This document shows positions 9,004-17,614 of a stretch of DNA of 64,000 nucleotides, in pieces. The DNA is from Pelagibacterium sp. 26DY04 (GTDB lineage: Bacteria > Pseudomonadota > Alphaproteobacteria > Rhizobiales > Devosiaceae), in assembly GCF_031202305.1 (NCBI RefSeq), contig NZ_CP101731.1, positions 2,542,001 through 2,606,000 of the forward strand, in the 5' to 3' direction. Under the pieces are notes generated by a model. That model did no database searches. It was not told where the DNA came from and saw nothing but the letters and a program-made list of their open reading frames with translations. The position numbers were made by a program, and so were the translations under genes. Position 1 is the stretch's first letter, and each line of letters begins with the position of its first letter.

Positions 9004-10089
9004 TTATCGGATGCGCCGCCCGCTGCCGTCAAAGAGATAGGCGCGGGGTGCGGGAATGGTGACGGTGAGTTCGGTATTGTCTTTTTCGGACCGCGATTGC
9101 GCGCGTTCGATGATCAATTGCTCGCCGCTCGCCATATTGGCGTAGATATAGCTCGTCGCACCCAGATGCTCGGCGACGTCCACCTTGGCAGTGAGCTGGC
9201 AGCCCGGCTCGTCCGCATCGCCGAAGTGCTCGGGACGGATGCCCAGAGTGACAGTTTCGCCTTGGGGAACGGCCTCGGCCAGTGGCAGGGTGATCTCGAC
9301 ATCGCCATGATTGATTAGCGCGAGTCTTGCGCTGCCGGACTGGGAGTCGAGCACGCGGGCGGCGAGAAAATTCATGCGCGGCGAGCCAACGAAACCGGCG
9401 ACGAACTGGTTGGCCGGGTCGTCATAGAGATCGAGCGGCGCACCGATCTGTTCCACGCGGCCCTCGCGCAACACCACGATCTTGTCGGCCAGCGTCATGG
9501 CTTCGGTCTGATCGTGCGTCACATAGATCATCGTCGTGCCGAGTTCGGAATGCAGCCGCGCGATCTCCACCCGCATCTGCACGCGCAATTCGGCGTCGAG
9601 ATTGGAAAGCGGTTCGTCGAACAGGAACACTTCAGGTTCGCGGACGATGGCCCGGCCGATGGCGACGCGCTGGCGCTGCCCGCCGGAAAGCTGACGCGGG
9701 CGGCGGTCCAGCAGCGGCTCGATCTGCAGGATCGAAGCAGCCTTTTCGACGCGGCGGGCGATGTCTTCCTTTGGCCGTCCGTTCATGCGCAGCCCGAAGG
9801 AGAGATTCTGTTCGACGCTCATATGCGGATAGAGCGCATAGGACTGGAACACCATGGCGATGCCGCGATCGGCGGGCTCGATATCGTTGACGGTTCTCCC
9901 CCCGATGGCGATCTCGCCGTCCGATATGTCCTCCAATCCGGCGATCATGCGCAACAGCGTCGATTTCCCGCAGCCCGACGGGCCGACGAAGACCACGAAC
10001 TCGCCATCGGCGACTTCGATATCGACGCCGTGGATCACCTCGAACGCGCCGAAGCGCTTTTTCACATTGCTCAGTGTGACGCCGGCCAT
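9004..10089 (-). CDS. carbohydrate ABC transporter ATPase (MalK/UgpC type)
   Basis: The 361-residue ATPase powers sugar import. It has Walker A GPSGCGKST, Q-loop VFQSYALYPHM, signature LSGGQRQRVA, Walker B VFLFDEP with the D-loop SNLDAELR, and the H-loop YVTHDQTEA. The last 120 residues are the MalK-type TOBE/OB regulatory domain. Its own ATG is preceded by GAGGAGG at 4 bases, so it can be translated independently although the preceding permease is frameshifted into the same reading frame. It follows two permease genes and a binding-protein gene, and precedes the fused oxidoreductase. Confidence 0.95.
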   Translation of the reverse strand: MAGVTLSNVKKRFGAFEVIHGVDIEVADGEFVVFVGPSGCGKSTLLRMIAGLEDISDGEIAIGGRTVNDIEPADRGIAMVFQSYALYPHMSVEQNLSFGLRMNGRPKEDIARRVEKAASILQIEPLLDRRPRQLSGGQRQRVAIGRAIVREPEVFLFDEPLSNLDAELRVQMRVEIARLHSELGTTMIYVTHDQTEAMTLADKIVVLREGRVEQIGAPLDLYDDPANQFVAGFVGSPRMNFLAARVLDSQSGSARLALINHGDVEITLPLAEAVPQGETVTLGIRPEHFGDADEPGCQLTAKVDVAEHLGATSYIYANMASGEQLIIERAQSRSEKDNTELTVTIPAPRAYLFDGSGRRIR

Positions 10090-10099
10090 TGGGCCTCCT

Positions 10100-10935
10100 C
10101 TATTTGATCGCGCCGGCGGCGATGCCGGCCACGAAATGGCGCTGGAGCAGCACGAAGACGATGAGCATGGCACGGTCAGCACCACGGCCCCGGTCATGAT
10201 CCCGCCCCACGAGACCCGGGTGAGCCCGATCAGCGAACCGAGCGCCACAGGCGCCGTCATCATGTCGGGCCGGTTGTTGATGAGCAGCGGCCAGAGATAA
10301 TTGTTCCAGCTCGCAAGAAACAGGATGATGGCGAGCGCTGCTATCGTCGGCCGCGCCATGGGCAGGGCGACGCGCAGGAAAATCTGCCACTCCTTCACCC
10401 CCTCCACCCGCGCCGCATCGAACAACTCGCCCGGCATCATGGAAAACGATTGCCGCATGAACAGCACCCCGAGCGAATTGAAGAGCGGGGGCACGATCAG
10501 CGCGAACCAGGTGTTCCCAAGCCCGAGATCGCGCGCCACCATGATGAATTGGGGGATAACGACGACGAAATAGGGCAAGGTGAGGGTGCCGAGGATTATG
10601 GCGACCACCGCGCCCTTGCCGAAGAAGCGATAGCGGGCCAGGGCCCAGCCGGCCATCGATGTCAAAAGCACCGACGCGATCGTATAGACCAGCGCCACGA
10701 CCACCGAGACGAACACAGTGCGCAAAAAGCCGGTATCGGCTTGAAGCTGGTTGAAATTGACCCAGAACTGGTCCGACGGCAGCAGGTTGAGCTGGCCCGA
10801 AAAGATCGAATTCTCTGGCTGGGTGGAAAAGACCACCATCATCCAGATCGGGAACAGCCACACGATCGCCAGCGGCACCAGCACCGCGTGCAGCGCGAGT
10901 GTCCGGGTGAGCGTGGTCGCCGATTTCGATCTCAT
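10100..10935 (-). pseudogene. carbohydrate ABC permease, MalG type, frameshifted near the 3' end
   Basis: This is the second inner-membrane permease of the operon, with about six helices and the EAA loop ELFDAARVEGVKEWQIFLRVALP that docks on the ATPase. Around 10165-10172 one base is missing: the frame changes from AVVLTVP into a serine-cysteine-rich tail, while the next frame restores the expected family ending MLIVFVLLQRHFVAGIAAGAIK and a TAG at 10100. As it stands the protein loses only its last 20 or so residues, but the frame has no stop and continues through the ATPase gene, giving a 643-codon permease-ATPase fusion. Whether this is a real mutation or a sequencing error cannot be told. 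The ATG overlaps the stop of the upstream permease. Confidence 0.85.
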
Positions 10936-11792
10936 CTCTCCTCCCTCCCCAGCCAGAGATTGAGGAGCGAGATGACCACCGCCAGGGCTGCGATCGTATA
11001 GGCGACCGCCGAGGCATAGCCGAAATTGAGGACGGTAAAGCCCTGCCGGTAGAGGAACAGCCCCAGCGTCTCGGTCGCCCCACCCGGCCCGCCGCGATTG
11101 GTGATCAGGAACGGCTCGGCGAAAAGTTGCATGGTGCCGATCACCGAGAGCACCACGCAGACGAGGATGATCGGACGCAGCAGCGGTAGGGTGATAAAGA
11201 AGAACTGTCTGGTCTTCGATACCCTGTCGAGCGTTGCCGCCTCATAGACGTCCTCGGGGATCGATTGCAGGCCCGAGAGGATGATGATGGCGTTATACCC
11301 CACCCAGCGCCAGGTGACCGCCATGATGATCAGCGCCATTGCAGCCGTGGGGTTGGAGAACCAGGCGACGGGCTCGAGGCCCACCCCGGCGATGAGCTTG
11401 TTGATCACCCCGAAATCGGCGTTGAACATCAGCCGGAACACCGCGGCATAGGCGACCTCGCCCACCACCACCGGCGCGAAAAACGCAAAGCGCATGATGC
11501 CGCGCGCCCTGAGCAGGTGCGAATTGAGTAGCACGGCCAGGAGCGTTGCCAGCGCAATCATCACCGGCACCTGGATGACGAGGATGATCAGCGTGTTCTT
11601 GAGCGCGTTGGCGAAGGCCGGATCGATGATCAGCCGGCCCCAGTTGAATGTAGGGTTGAACGTCCAGGGCTGGACGCGAGTGGCCATGAAGGAGAGGTAG
11701 AACGAATAGATGATCGGCCACACCCAAAAGAGCGCGAAGATCGCGAGATAGGGCGCGAGAAAACCATATGCGGTTCGCGTGCTGGCGCGCAT
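10932..11792 (-). CDS. carbohydrate ABC permease, MalF type
   Basis: The 286-residue protein has six predicted membrane helices starting at FLAPYLAIFALFWVWPIIY and the cytoplasmic EAA motif EDVYEAATLDRVSKTRQFFFITLP near residue 190. It is the first of two permeases of a CUT1-family sugar importer. Its TGA overlaps the ATG of the second permease by ATGA, indicating translational coupling. The binding-protein gene is 65 bases upstream. The transported sugar cannot be read from the sequence. Confidence 0.94.
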   Translation of the reverse strand: MRASTRTAYGFLAPYLAIFALFWVWPIIYSFYLSFMATRVQPWTFNPTFNWGRLIIDPAFANALKNTLIILVIQVPVMIALATLLAVLLNSHLLRARGIMRFAFFAPVVVGEVAYAAVFRLMFNADFGVINKLIAGVGLEPVAWFSNPTAAMALIIMAVTWRWVGYNAIIILSGLQSIPEDVYEAATLDRVSKTRQFFFITLPLLRPIILVCVVLSVIGTMQLFAEPFLITNRGGPGGATETLGLFLYRQGFTVLNFGYASAVAYTIAALAVVISLLNLWLGREER

Positions 11793-11857
11793 CGATCGTC
11801 TCCAGAAAACAGGGAGGGGCGGGCCTGCCCACCGGACCGGCTCGCCCCCTGGGAGGA

Positions 11858-13132
11858 TTACTGCGCGATCGGCATGCCGGTGGCCAGCGCGATCTGGTTG
11901 GCAGCGTCGTCGAGCGCCGCCTGCGCGCTGTCGTAGCCGCCGTTGAGATATTGGGTCTGCACCGTCTGCACCACGGCGTCCGCGTCCCCGAAGAACGGCG
12001 TACCGCGCGAAGGGACGACGCGGTCGAGCGTTCCCAGGATATCGACCCAGATGGCCTGGTCACTCCAATAGGGCTGCGGCTCTTCCACATAGGGGTCTTC
12101 GAGCGCCGAGAGCAGCGAGGGCACCAGCCCGTATTCGCGCAGCATGGTGACCTGGCCCTCATTGGTGCCCAGCGTGTAGTTCACATAGGCCCAGGCCGCT
12201 TCCTGATTGTCGGAGGTCGAGGTGATGGCCAGCGAGGAGCCGCCCAGATTGGCGGCGCGCGGCCCATCGGAGGTGACCGAAGGCATCGGATAAACGCCCC
12301 ACAGGCCTTCCTGCTCGGGGGCGTTGGAACGGATGGTCCCCTCATACCAGGCGCCGAACAGTTGGCTGGCGACGGTTTCGGCCTGAATGGCCTGGATGCG
12401 CTCGTCCCAATTGCCCGCAACCAGGACGCCCGCGTCATACATCGCCTTGACCGCATCGAGCGCGGCGACGCACCCGGCCTGGTTGACGGCGATTTCCGTG
12501 CCTTCGGCATCGAAATAGCCGCAGCCCTGCTCGTTGGCGAGCATGCGGAACCATTCGGTATCGCCGTTGAAATCGGCCTGTGCCATCACGACGCCCGCAT
12601 TGGCCTCGGCAACCGCAATCCCGGCTTCGATGAAATCGTCCCAGGTGGCGATCGACGCCGGATCGACGCCGGCATTCTCATAGAAGTCGCGCCGGTAGAA
12701 CATCACGACCGGGCCGGAATCCCAGGGCATGGCATAGGCCACATCGCCCACTTCGAGTTCGACCCGCTTGAAGTCGGGAAAGCCCGAGGCGATCTCGTCG
12801 GTGTAGCCGAGGTCCCTGAGATTGGCGAAGCAATCGGGGAACTGCGCCCAGAAGATTTCCGCTTCGGAGTTTTCGATGGAAATGATGTCGGGCAGGCCCG
12901 AGCCGCCGGCGGCGCAGCCGGCCAGCGTGCGGTCGAAGACCTGCTGGTTGCCCAGGTCCTCGACGGTGACGGTCACGTCGGGATATTGGGCATTGAAGCC
13001 CTCGACAGTCGCTTCCAGCGAGGACGCCGCAACGTCCCAGCTCCAGATGGTGATCTCGCCCGACTGGGCATAGGCGCTGCCAGCGGTTCCGAGCGCAAGC
13101 GCCGCTGTGGCGCACCTTATGGTTAGACGCAT
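11858..13132 (-). CDS. carbohydrate ABC transporter substrate-binding protein
   Basis: This 424-residue periplasmic protein begins with a Sec signal peptide (MRLTIRCATAALALGTAGSAYA, cleavage before QSGEITIWSW). The mature part is a family 1 extracellular solute-binding protein, with GEITIWSWD as the first strand and DSGPVVMFYRRDFYENAGVD, a hallmark of sugar-binding members. It captures sugar for the two permeases downstream. GGGAGGAA lies about 6 bases before the ATG. Inverted repeats lie in its upstream region, and a divergent AraC regulator is the likely controller. The ligand is unknown. Confidence 0.94.
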   Translation of the reverse strand: MRLTIRCATAALALGTAGSAYAQSGEITIWSWDVAASSLEATVEGFNAQYPDVTVTVEDLGNQQVFDRTLAGCAAGGSGLPDIISIENSEAEIFWAQFPDCFANLRDLGYTDEIASGFPDFKRVELEVGDVAYAMPWDSGPVVMFYRRDFYENAGVDPASIATWDDFIEAGIAVAEANAGVVMAQADFNGDTEWFRMLANEQGCGYFDAEGTEIAVNQAGCVAALDAVKAMYDAGVLVAGNWDERIQAIQAETVASQLFGAWYEGTIRSNAPEQEGLWGVYPMPSVTSDGPRAANLGGSSLAITSTSDNQEAAWAYVNYTLGTNEGQVTMLREYGLVPSLLSALEDPYVEEPQPYWSDQAIWVDILGTLDRVVPSRGTPFFGDADAVVQTVQTQYLNGGYDSAQAALDDAANQIALATGMPIAQ

Positions 13133-13172
13133 TGAAGTTCCTCCCATTTGTGTTGCCCGGATTTCGGGCCGC

Positions 13173-13192
13173 CTCAGAACCAGGGTTCTGAG
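13173..13192. promoter_or_regulatory. inverted repeat before the sugar ABC operon
   Basis: CTCAGAAC-N4-GTTCTGAG is a perfect 8-bp dyad 41 bases before the binding-protein start codon; it could be an operator or an mRNA leader hairpin. A second small dyad, GCCCG-N5-CGGGC, lies just beside it. Confidence 0.45.
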
Positions 13193-13203
13193 TATTTGTT
13201 GGT

Positions 13204-13250
13204 CGCGTGTCCGACCGAAAAAGTGGTTTCCACTTTTTCTGGACACGCGC
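13204..13250. repeat. interspersed palindrome, AAAAGTGG family
   Basis: CGCGTGTCC and GGACACGCG enclose AAAAAGTGG-TTT-CCACTTTTT, giving a nearly fully paired 47-base element between the divergent AraC and ABC genes. Related to the elements at 5993 and 55642. Confidence 0.7.
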
Positions 13251-13302
13251 TTACACTAGCTTAGTCAAAAGCGGCGTCTCGCTGAATGGGAAGGGGAAGT
13301 CG

Positions 13303-14205
13303 TTGGAAAGTAAGATAGGTGAGAAGCGCTACTGGAACCCGCTCAAGAGCACAGTCGAGAGCGTGCCCAACAAGCTGGTGATCAGCCACGAGCAACCGGG
13401 CATCATGGCGACGGCCCATTGGCACGCCCAGGTCGAGATCAACTACGTCTTTTCAGGTTCGGTCGACTACCAGATGCAGGGGCGTTCCGTGCATCTGGCC
13501 GAGGGCGATATGTGTCTGTTCTGGGGCGGGCTGCCCCATCGGGTCGTCGACACCAGCGAGAACCCGCTGTTCATCGCCATCCATCTTCCGCTCGTCCATT
13601 TCTTCCGCCTGCGGCTCCCCTCCGACATCCAGCAGCGCCTGATGCGCGGCGCGACGCTCCTGCCGGCCGAACCCGATCCGGGCGATCACAAATCCTTTGC
13701 GCGGTGGTCGGACTATCTGCGCTCCGCCGATCCGGCGCGGGTCGGCAACGCGATCGACGAGCTGCTTTTGCGCATCGAGCGCGTTCAGTTCGAGAACTAC
13801 CGCCTGCTCGACGCCACGACCACCGATGCCGCGCCCGCCGAGGCGCCCGACCGGCAGAGCTTCCACAACATCGGTAAGATCTGCTCCTATATCGCCGCCA
13901 ATTTCCGGCACGATATCGACTCCAGCGCCATCGCATCCTCGGTCGATATCCACCCCAAATACGCCATGAGCGTTTTCAAGAAATCCACTGGCATGACGCT
14001 CAACGAATATGTGAGCCTGCTGCGGCTTTCCTACGCCCAATCGTTATTGCTGCGTGATGAGACCAATGTGCTCGGAATAGCCATGGAGAGCGGCTTTGGC
14101 TCGCTGTCGGCCTTCAACGCCACTTTTCGTAGGCTGGCAGGAATGAGCCCAACCGACTATCGCCGCGCCGCACGCGACAACCAAGCTTTGGTGGTCGACC
14201 ACTAA
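13303..14205 (+). CDS. AraC-family transcriptional regulator
   Basis: The 300-residue protein has an N-terminal cupin sensor domain (HWHAQVEINYVFSGSVDYQMQG, then GGLPHRVVD) and a C-terminal double helix-turn-helix, with AIASSVDIHPKYAMSVFKKSTG and MESGFGSLSAFNATFRRLAGMSPTDYRR as the two DNA-reading units. I place the start at the TTG at 13303, behind GGGGAAG; earlier in-frame codons fall inside the repeat element. It is divergent from the sugar ABC operon and probably activates it in response to its substrate (inference from position and family). Confidence 0.9.
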   Translation: MESKIGEKRYWNPLKSTVESVPNKLVISHEQPGIMATAHWHAQVEINYVFSGSVDYQMQGRSVHLAEGDMCLFWGGLPHRVVDTSENPLFIAIHLPLVHFFRLRLPSDIQQRLMRGATLLPAEPDPGDHKSFARWSDYLRSADPARVGNAIDELLLRIERVQFENYRLLDATTTDAAPAEAPDRQSFHNIGKICSYIAANFRHDIDSSAIASSVDIHPKYAMSVFKKSTGMTLNEYVSLLRLSYAQSLLLRDETNVLGIAMESGFGSLSAFNATFRRLAGMSPTDYRRAARDNQALVVDH

Positions 14206-14460
14206 GAATATCAAAAAGGCGCCCACCCCCCAAAATACCTTTTTGCATCCTGAGCAGAAGGTACCGTTCTATATCCTCACTGCCAAACTCATGAACATCA
14301 GCGGCATCACCGACCGGATCATTCGCGCTACATTCTTGCTGATCGGTCGCGTGCCGGGCGCACCGCCAATACCAATATTGCCGCGTCGGTGCTTTTTGCC
14401 GGGGTTCCTGGCCTCGGCGCGATTACCACTACCCTGCGACGTCCACCGCAGCGCCTCCCT
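14206..14460. other. 255-base gap with no confident gene
   Basis: Two overlapping forward frames here give short protein-like stretches (LMNISGITDRIIRAT at about 14290, then NIAASVLFAGVPGLGAI in another frame at about 14370). This could be a decayed transporter-like remnant, but no family was recognised. Confidence 0.25.
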
Positions 14461-15375
14461 TCACGCCCGTTGAATCTTTCGCGTATCGCTCTGCCGCAGC
14501 GCGTTGGCGACCACCGCAAAGGCCGGCGAGTTCTGCCGCCGGCTGGGATAATAGAGGTAATACCCGGCAAACATCGGCGACCAGTCGTCGAGCACCTGAA
14601 CCAGACGGCCTGACGAAATCCCTTCGGCAACCGTGTTTTCGGGCACATAGCCGATGCCCAGCCCGCTCTCGATTGCCCCGATCATGGCGACCGAGCTGTT
14701 GAAGGTGAGCTGCCCTTCCACGCGCACGCGCAATTCCTGACCGTCCTTGCCGAACTCCCAGGCATAAAGCCCGCCAGATCGGGACTGGCGGTGATTGATG
14801 CAATTGTGCCCCACCAGTTCCTGCGGCGTAAGGGGCGCCGGATGCCGCGCCAGATAGTCCGGCGATGCCACCGCCACGAGTCGCCAATCCGGCCCTATGC
14901 GGACCGCGATCATGTCCTTGTCGACGCTCTCCCCTAACCGCACTCCGGCATCGAACCTTTCCTCGACGATATTGCGGAAGCCGTTGTCGATGCTGAACTC
15001 GACATGGATTTCCGGATAGTCGCGCAGCACCGGCCCGAGCTTGGGCCAGACGATCCAGTCGAGGGCATGATCGGACAAGGTGATGCGCACGCTGCCGGAG
15101 GGCTTGTCGCGAAACGCCATCAAGGCATCGACATCGCTCTCGATGTCCTGAATGCGCGGCGCGAGCGCCCGCAATAGCCGTTCCCCTGCTTCCGTGGGCG
15201 AAACGCTACGTGTGGTGCGCGTCAAAAGCCGCAACCCCAGCCGTGCCTCCAACCTCTTGATCGTATGGCTGAGCGTCGATTGCGACGTTCCCAGCCTTGC
15301 AGCCGCCCTGGTAAAGCTGCGCTCCTCGGCTACCGCCAGAAACCACAGCATGTCGTTGAGGTCGCGCCGGTTCAT
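14461..15375 (-). CDS. LysR-family transcriptional regulator
   Basis: This 304-residue regulator has the LysR helix-turn-helix at residues 5-62 (MLWFLAVAEERSFTRAAARLGTSQSTLSHTIKRLEARLG) and a periplasmic-binding-protein-like effector domain from about residue 90 (SGSVRITLSDHALDWIVWP). It is divergent from the cupin-alcohol dehydrogenase pair, the normal layout for a LysR protein and its target. A TTAT-N11-ATAA box sits just upstream of its own start. Confidence 0.93.
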   Translation of the reverse strand: MNRRDLNDMLWFLAVAEERSFTRAAARLGTSQSTLSHTIKRLEARLGLRLLTRTTRSVSPTEAGERLLRALAPRIQDIESDVDALMAFRDKPSGSVRITLSDHALDWIVWPKLGPVLRDYPEIHVEFSIDNGFRNIVEERFDAGVRLGESVDKDMIAVRIGPDWRLVAVASPDYLARHPAPLTPQELVGHNCINHRQSRSGGLYAWEFGKDGQELRVRVEGQLTFNSSVAMIGAIESGLGIGYVPENTVAEGISSGRLVQVLDDWSPMFAGYYLYYPSRRQNSPAFAVVANALRQSDTRKIQRA

Positions 15376-15391
15376 CGCTCGTCTCCTTGAT

Positions 15392-15410
15392 TTATATCGA
15401 GGATGAATAA
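15392..15410. promoter_or_regulatory. LysR-type binding box
   Basis: TTAT-N11-ATAA is a perfect dyad of the T-N11-A form recognised by LysR regulators, 17 bases upstream of the LysR start. A TATAAT lies at 15456-15461 towards the cupin gene. Confidence 0.5.
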
Positions 15411-15575
15411 GTCCATACCAATTGCAACGACTAATCGGGAAGCGGTGCCTCGGCCTATAATCGCTCTATATCGAACACTTGGCGCTATGTTGGCTTACCA
15501 CCAACGCTCCGACACCAAACCGTTGCGCGCGCTCGGCACATTCACCCGCAACGAACCACCAACAGGAGAGTGAAG

Positions 15576-15971
15576 ATGGAAATCATACGCGCAGGCTCCC
15601 GCCCTTCGGGCACGGGCCCTGCGGACTGGTTCACCGGTAGTGTCCGCATCGATCCGCTGTTCAACCCCTTCGACGCCGATCGCGTCCAAGGCGCTCAGGT
15701 CACCTTCGAGCCGGGAGCGCGCACCGCCTGGCACACCCACCCCCTGGGCCAGACGCTGTTCATCGTTTCCGGCCACGGACGCGTTCAGCGCCTTGGCGGC
15801 TCCATAGAGGACGTCCGCCCCGGCGACGTTGTGTGGTTCGCCCCCGGCGAAAAACACTGGCACGGGGCCGCCCCCGAAACCGCGATGACCCACATCGCCC
15901 TCCAGGAAGTCCAGGACGGAAAGGCAGTGGATTGGATGGAGCACGTCACCGACGCCCAATACGGCGCCTGA
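15576..15971 (+). CDS. small cupin-domain protein
   Basis: The 131-residue single-domain cupin has both conserved motifs: [15 protein letters not shown] with two histidines and the Gln in place of Glu, and [10 protein letters not shown] with the third histidine. This resembles the metal-dependent cupins grouped with bacterial mandelonitrile lyase-like proteins, but activity cannot be assigned. The ATG at 15576 has AGGAG 7 bases upstream; a GTG two codons earlier is less likely. It is followed 31 bases later by a zinc alcohol dehydrogenase on the same strand, and the pair is probably controlled by the divergent LysR protein. Confidence 0.88.
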   Translation: MEIIRAGSRPSGTGPADWFTGSVRIDPLFNPFDADRVQGAQVTFEPGARTAWHTHPLGQTLFIVSGHGRVQRLGGSIEDVRPGDVVWFAPGEKHWHGAAPETAMTHIALQEVQDGKAVDWMEHVTDAQYGA

Positions 15972-16002
15972 TCATCGATCCGAAAAACCAACGGAGATTA
16001 CT

Positions 16003-17019
16003 ATGCTCGCAACCGTTCTTCACGGCCCCGGCGACGTCCGCTTCGAGGAAGTGGCCGATCCCACCATCCTCAAGCCCACCGACGCCATCATCAAGCTCTC
16101 GGCCACCTGCATCTGCGGCTCGGACCTCTGGCCCTATCGCGGCGCCAATGACATCACCGAGCCCCAGCATATGGGCCACGAATATTGCGGCGTGGTCGTT
16201 GAGGTGGGCAGCGACGTCAAGACCGTCAAACCCGGCCAGTTCGTGGTCGGCTCCTTCGTCCTTTCCGATAACACCTGCCCCCATTGCGCTCACGGCTTCC
16301 AATCCTCGTGCGAGCAGCGCGAGTTCATGACCGGCGCCCAGGCAAGCTATGCCCGCGTTCCCCTGGCCGACGGCACGCTGGTCGCCACCGATGAAATGCC
16401 CGACGAGGATCTGATCCCGAGCCTTCTTGCCGTTTCCGACGTTCTGGGCACCGGCTGGTATGCCGCCGATGCGGCACGGGTACAGCCCGGCTCCACCGTG
16501 GTGGTCGTCGGCGATGGCGCGGTTGGCCTCATGGGCGTCCTCGCCGCCAAGGAGATGGGCGCGGACCGCATCATCGCCATGAGCCGCCACAAGAGCCGCC
16601 AGGATCTGGCCCTCGAATATGGCGCCACCGACATCGTCGCCGAACGCGGCGAGGAAGGCATCGCCAGGATCAAGGAGATGACCAACCGCATCGGCGCCGA
16701 TTCGGTGCTCGAATGCGTGGGCACGCAGCAATCGATGAACCAGGCCCTCCAGGTGGCCCGCCCCGGCTCGATGATCGGCTATGTCGGCGTTCCCCACGGC
16801 GTCCAGTTCGACGGCCAGAACCTGTTCTTCAATCAGGTTGGCATGCTTGGCGGCCCGGCTCCCGTCCGCCGTTTCCTGCCCCATCTGATGGATCTCGTGC
16901 TCACCCGCAAGATCAATCCCGGCAAGGTCTTCGACCTTACCCTGCCGCTCGCCGACGTGGCCGAAGGTTACAAGGCCATGGACGAGCGCCGCGCCATCAA
17001 GACGCTTCTGCGCGTCTGA
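16003..17019 (+). CDS. zinc-dependent alcohol dehydrogenase family protein
   Basis: The 338-residue medium-chain dehydrogenase has catalytic zinc ligands in CICGSDLW (about residue 38) and MGHEYCG (about 61), a structural-lobe region CPHCAHGFQSSCEQ in which the usual four-cysteine loop is only partly kept, and the NAD(P) loop VVVGDGAVGLMG near residue 170. It most likely oxidises an alcohol or reduces an aldehyde; many LysR-linked homologues act in aldehyde stress, but the substrate here is unknown. It is cotranscribed with the cupin gene. Confidence 0.92.
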   Translation: MLATVLHGPGDVRFEEVADPTILKPTDAIIKLSATCICGSDLWPYRGANDITEPQHMGHEYCGVVVEVGSDVKTVKPGQFVVGSFVLSDNTCPHCAHGFQSSCEQREFMTGAQASYARVPLADGTLVATDEMPDEDLIPSLLAVSDVLGTGWYAADAARVQPGSTVVVVGDGAVGLMGVLAAKEMGADRIIAMSRHKSRQDLALEYGATDIVAERGEEGIARIKEMTNRIGADSVLECVGTQQSMNQALQVARPGSMIGYVGVPHGVQFDGQNLFFNQVGMLGGPAPVRRFLPHLMDLVLTRKINPGKVFDLTLPLADVAEGYKAMDERRAIKTLLRV

Positions 17020-17029
17020 TCCACATCCG

Positions 17030-17060
17030 AAAGGGACCGGCGCCGTCCGGCCCCTTTCCT
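17030..17060 (+). terminator. hairpin after the alcohol dehydrogenase gene
   Basis: AAAGGG-A-CCGG-N6-CCGG-C-CCCTTT forms a stem 10 bases after the stop codon, followed by a C/T-rich tail without a clean T-run. Confidence 0.55.
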
Positions 17061-17119
17061 CTCCACCAAAGTTTGGGCACACTCACCCGCGAACCTGCGG
17101 CAACCAATGTGAGACTCCC

Positions 17120-17533
17120 ATGCACCGCCACCTCCTTCCCATCCTTGCTGTCGCCGCCACCCTGGCCAGCCTCCCCGCAACGGCCCAGGAGATCGACGAA
17201 ATGACCTCGGCGCCCATAATCGGCGCCTCGCTCACCGACAGGTTCTGGGTGCAATCGGAACAAGACGCGGGCCTGCCCGGTTCGATGGTGGTCTTCCTCT
17301 CCGAAGGCACCATGCTCCAGGATTCGTGCTGGGAAACCTATCGCCTCTCGAACTGGCAAATGACCGGCGAGGAATCGCTGAGCTGGCAGGAAGACACCGC
17401 GACCATCGAAGCCGACATCATCGAACTCAACGAGGCCGAACTCGTCCTGGCCCTGCATCTGGGCGACGAGATCGTCGAGAAGCGTTACGCCGCCGCAGCC
17501 GTCCCCTTCGTCTGCCCGGACATGCCGCGTTAG
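17120..17533 (+). CDS. small exported protein, unknown function
   Basis: This 137-residue protein starts with a clear Sec signal peptide (MHRHLLPILAVAATLASLPATAQ, cleavage after ATA). The mature domain is acidic, mostly beta-strand in character, and has two cysteines (one in QDSCWETY, one in PFVCPDM near the C-terminus) that could form a disulfide in the periplasm. I do not recognise a family. It stands between two terminators and is likely transcribed alone. Confidence 0.7.
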   Translation: MHRHLLPILAVAATLASLPATAQEIDEMTSAPIIGASLTDRFWVQSEQDAGLPGSMVVFLSEGTMLQDSCWETYRLSNWQMTGEESLSWQEDTATIEADIIELNEAELVLALHLGDEIVEKRYAAAAVPFVCPDMPR

Positions 17534-17552
17534 AATATTCAGCCAAGGCGAC

Positions 17553-17582
17553 AAAAAAGGGCCACCCAGCGGGTGACCCTTC
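17553..17582 (-). terminator. intrinsic terminator of the FMN reductase gene
   Basis: On the minus strand AAGGGTCACCC-GCT-GGGTGGCCCTT is followed by six T, 33 bases after the stop codon. Confidence 0.85.
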
Positions 17583-17614
17583 CAAACGGACGGGAGGAGG
17601 AGGAGGATCGTCCG

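Noticed and set aside
7110..9062. A 650-codon plus-strand frame across the fused oxidoreductase
   Set aside because: It is antisense to a protein with intact motifs for two enzyme folds, so it is a shadow of high-GC coding sequence.
9004..10935. Natural permease-ATPase fusion as a new transporter type
   Set aside because: The expected permease C-terminus is present in the other frame at the exact junction and the ATPase keeps its own strong ribosome site, so a one-base change is the simpler explanation.
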